A stretch of DNA of 64,000 nt from Gilliamella sp. wkB171. GTDB taxonomy: Bacteria; Pseudomonadota; Gammaproteobacteria; Enterobacterales; Orbaceae. A model generated the notes under the pieces. It was not told where the DNA came from. It did not search any database and saw only the letters and a list, made by a program, of their open reading frames with translations. Location: assembly GCF_001693755.1 (NCBI RefSeq), contig NZ_LYST01000043.1, positions 372,001-436,000 of the forward strand, read 5' to 3'. The translations under genes were made by a program, and so were the position numbers. Position 1 is the stretch's first letter; each line of letters begins with the position of its first letter. Of this stretch, positions 62,993-64,000 are shown piece after piece.

Positions 62993-63730
62993 TTGGCAAA
63001 CAGCGACACAAAAATAGACAACGTGATGAATGAACAATCCATGATAAATAACAGTGAAGATATAAAATCAAAACGAACTATTCGAAGTTTTGTATTACGA
63101 CAAGGTCGTTTAACTAAAGGTCAGCAACAAGCATTAGAGAATTTATGGCCTTCATTTGGTATTGACTATAATCCAAACGTTACTATAGGTTCAAATAACA
63201 AAAGACCCTTCGTATTAGAAATTGGTTTTGGTATGGGGGCATCATTGGTTGAGATGGCCAAAAATGCGCCTTCTAAAGATTTTTTGGGAATTGAAGTGCA
63301 CAAACCTGGAGTGGGTGCTTGTTTAATGGCGATCGAAGAAAACCAATTATCTAACCTAAAAGTCATGTGTCATGATGCCGTTGAAGTCTTGAATAATATG
63401 ATAGCTGATGACTCGCTTGATAAAGTGCAAATTTATTTTCCCGATCCTTGGCATAAAGCTAGACATAATAAACGTAGAATTATTCAACCTGAATTTGTGC
63501 AATTAATACAAAAAAAATTAAAAATTGGTGGTATTTTACATCTCGCTACCGATTGGCAACATTATGCCGAACATATGCTTGAAGTATTAACTCAAGCGGA
63601 AGGTTTTAAGAATTTATCATCAACAGGTGATTATATTCCCAGACCAGAAGATAGGCCAATTACTAAGTTTGAAAAAAGAGGTCAAAATTTAGGGCACGGG
63701 GTTTGGGACTTACAGTTCATGAAAAAATAG
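62993..63730 (+). CDS. trmB: tRNA (guanine-N7)-methyltransferase
   Basis: Methylates G46 in the variable loop of tRNAs with S-adenosylmethionine. The core has [25 protein letters not shown], the SAM motif [26 protein letters not shown], and the signature [16 protein letters not shown]. The start is uncertain. TTG at 62993 gives 245 residues. ATG at 63026 gives 234, nearer E. coli (239). Neither has a good ribosome-binding site. A 12-codon out-of-frame ORF (62979-63017) overlaps the TTG start. Confidence 0.94.
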   Translation: MANSDTKIDNVMNEQSMINNSEDIKSKRTIRSFVLRQGRLTKGQQQALENLWPSFGIDYNPNVTIGSNNKRPFVLEIGFGMGASLVEMAKNAPSKDFLGIEVHKPGVGACLMAIEENQLSNLKVMCHDAVEVLNNMIADDSLDKVQIYFPDPWHKARHNKRRIIQPEFVQLIQKKLKIGGILHLATDWQHYAEHMLEVLTQAEGFKNLSSTGDYIPRPEDRPITKFEKRGQNLGHGVWDLQFMKK

Positions 63731-63748
63731 TTATATAAAGGAGCCATT

Positions 63749-64000
63749 ATGCAAAACCAAACAATTGATTTAATTTGTCAGCACCGTTCAATTCGTGCTT
63801 ATAAATCCATTCCCTTAACCCAAGCGCAAATCGATACAATTGTTACGGCTGCACAATCGGCTTCAAGCTCTAATTTTTTACAATGCGCAACTATAATTCG
63901 TATTACTGATAGTAACAAACGTGAAAAACTTGCTCACTACACAGGTGATCAGTGCTATGTTAAACAAGCACCCGAATTTTGGGTATTTTGCGCTGATTTT
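63749..64000 (+). CDS. nfsA: Oxygen-insensitive NADPH nitroreductase NfsA (N-terminal part)
   Basis: The first 84 codons of a flavin nitroreductase. The segments IDLICQHRSIRAYKSIPL, AAQSASSSNFLQCATIIRITD and KQAPEFWVFCADF align closely with E. coli NfsA, including the FMN-phosphate-binding HRSIR. AAGGAG lies seven bases before the ATG, 18 bases after the trmB stop, so it may be co-transcribed with trmB. The rest lies beyond base 64000. Confidence 0.9.
   Translation, partial: MQNQTIDLICQHRSIRAYKSIPLTQAQIDTIVTAAQSASSSNFLQCATIIRITDSNKREKLAHYTGDQCYVKQAPEFWVFCADF

Noticed and set aside
1-64000. Mobile elements, CRISPR arrays, restriction or phage-defence loci, tRNA or rRNA genes
   Set aside because: I found no transposase or integrase, no regular direct repeats with spacers, no recognised defence proteins beyond the possible RNA-repair pair, and no cloverleaf or rRNA sequence.

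Overview
The window is AT-rich, densely coded gammaproteobacterial chromosome. It has no insertion sequence, phage, CRISPR array, rRNA or tRNA that I can see. Many gene neighbourhoods match Escherichia coli: porin-asnS-pncB-pepN, mlaFEDCB-ibaG, prlC-rsmJ, rsuA-bcr, metB/metJ near rpmE, zapG-degQ-degS. Between them lie accessory blocks and synteny breaks. The base composition, the enterobacterial-type porin, and the set of sugar, uronate and citrate fermentation genes suggest a host-associated member of the Orbaceae (Gilliamella-like). That assignment is inference, not proof.

Layout. 1-6.7 kb: porin (cut by the edge), asnS, pncB, pepN, a single-domain rhodanese. 6.7-10.7 kb: a MetQ-like lipoprotein divergent from an M20 amidohydrolase-metN-metI operon, with a palindrome in the shared promoter. 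10.9-14.4 kb: the mla phospholipid-transport operon and ibaG. 14.5-23 kb: prlC, rsmJ, rsuA, bcr, a gamma-carbonic-anhydrase-like gene and ftsK. 23-29 kb: a detached citG, an MFS gene, and a beta-glucoside PTS with its 6-phospho-beta-glucosidase. 29-31.3 kb: a two-gene RNA-repair cassette (HD-domain/polynucleotide kinase fusion plus RNA ligase). 31.3-35.6 kb: a frameshifted GyrI-like gene and a polar amino-acid/sulfur-compound ABC transporter operon with a GNAT enzyme and a glutathionyl-hydroquinone-reductase-like protein. 35.8-45 kb: citrate fermentation (citAB two-component system, citS, a FAH-family protein, citCDEFX). 45-50.7 kb: metB/metJ with met boxes, rpmE, degS, degQ, zapG, and a DUF721/DciA gene. 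51-61 kb: glucuronate catabolism (GH31 glycosidase, uxaC, uxuB, uxuR, uxuA, exuT) and a DUF3597 gene sharing an operator-like motif with uxuR. 61-64 kb: pth, prs, trmB and the start of nfsA.

How the genes work together. CitS imports citrate, and CitCDEFX with the distant CitG build and activate citrate lyase. The FAH-family protein sits where an oxaloacetate decarboxylase would be expected. ExuT, UxaC, UxuB and UxuA take glucuronate to 2-keto-3-deoxygluconate; uxaA and uxaB (the galacturonate branch) are not in the window. The M20-MetNI locus and the ABC-GNAT locus together resemble, in scattered form, the Bacillus systems that import and recycle S-substituted cysteines.

Most worth a second look: the HD-kinase/ligase RNA-repair operon with a near-consensus sigma70 promoter and a long leader; the FAH protein in the citrate operon, which lacks the usual lid histidine; terminator-like hairpins inside the cit operon, one ending three bases before the citX start codon; the DUF3597 gene linked to the uronate regulon by an identical 13-bp motif; and the palindromic control region of the M20-metNI locus.
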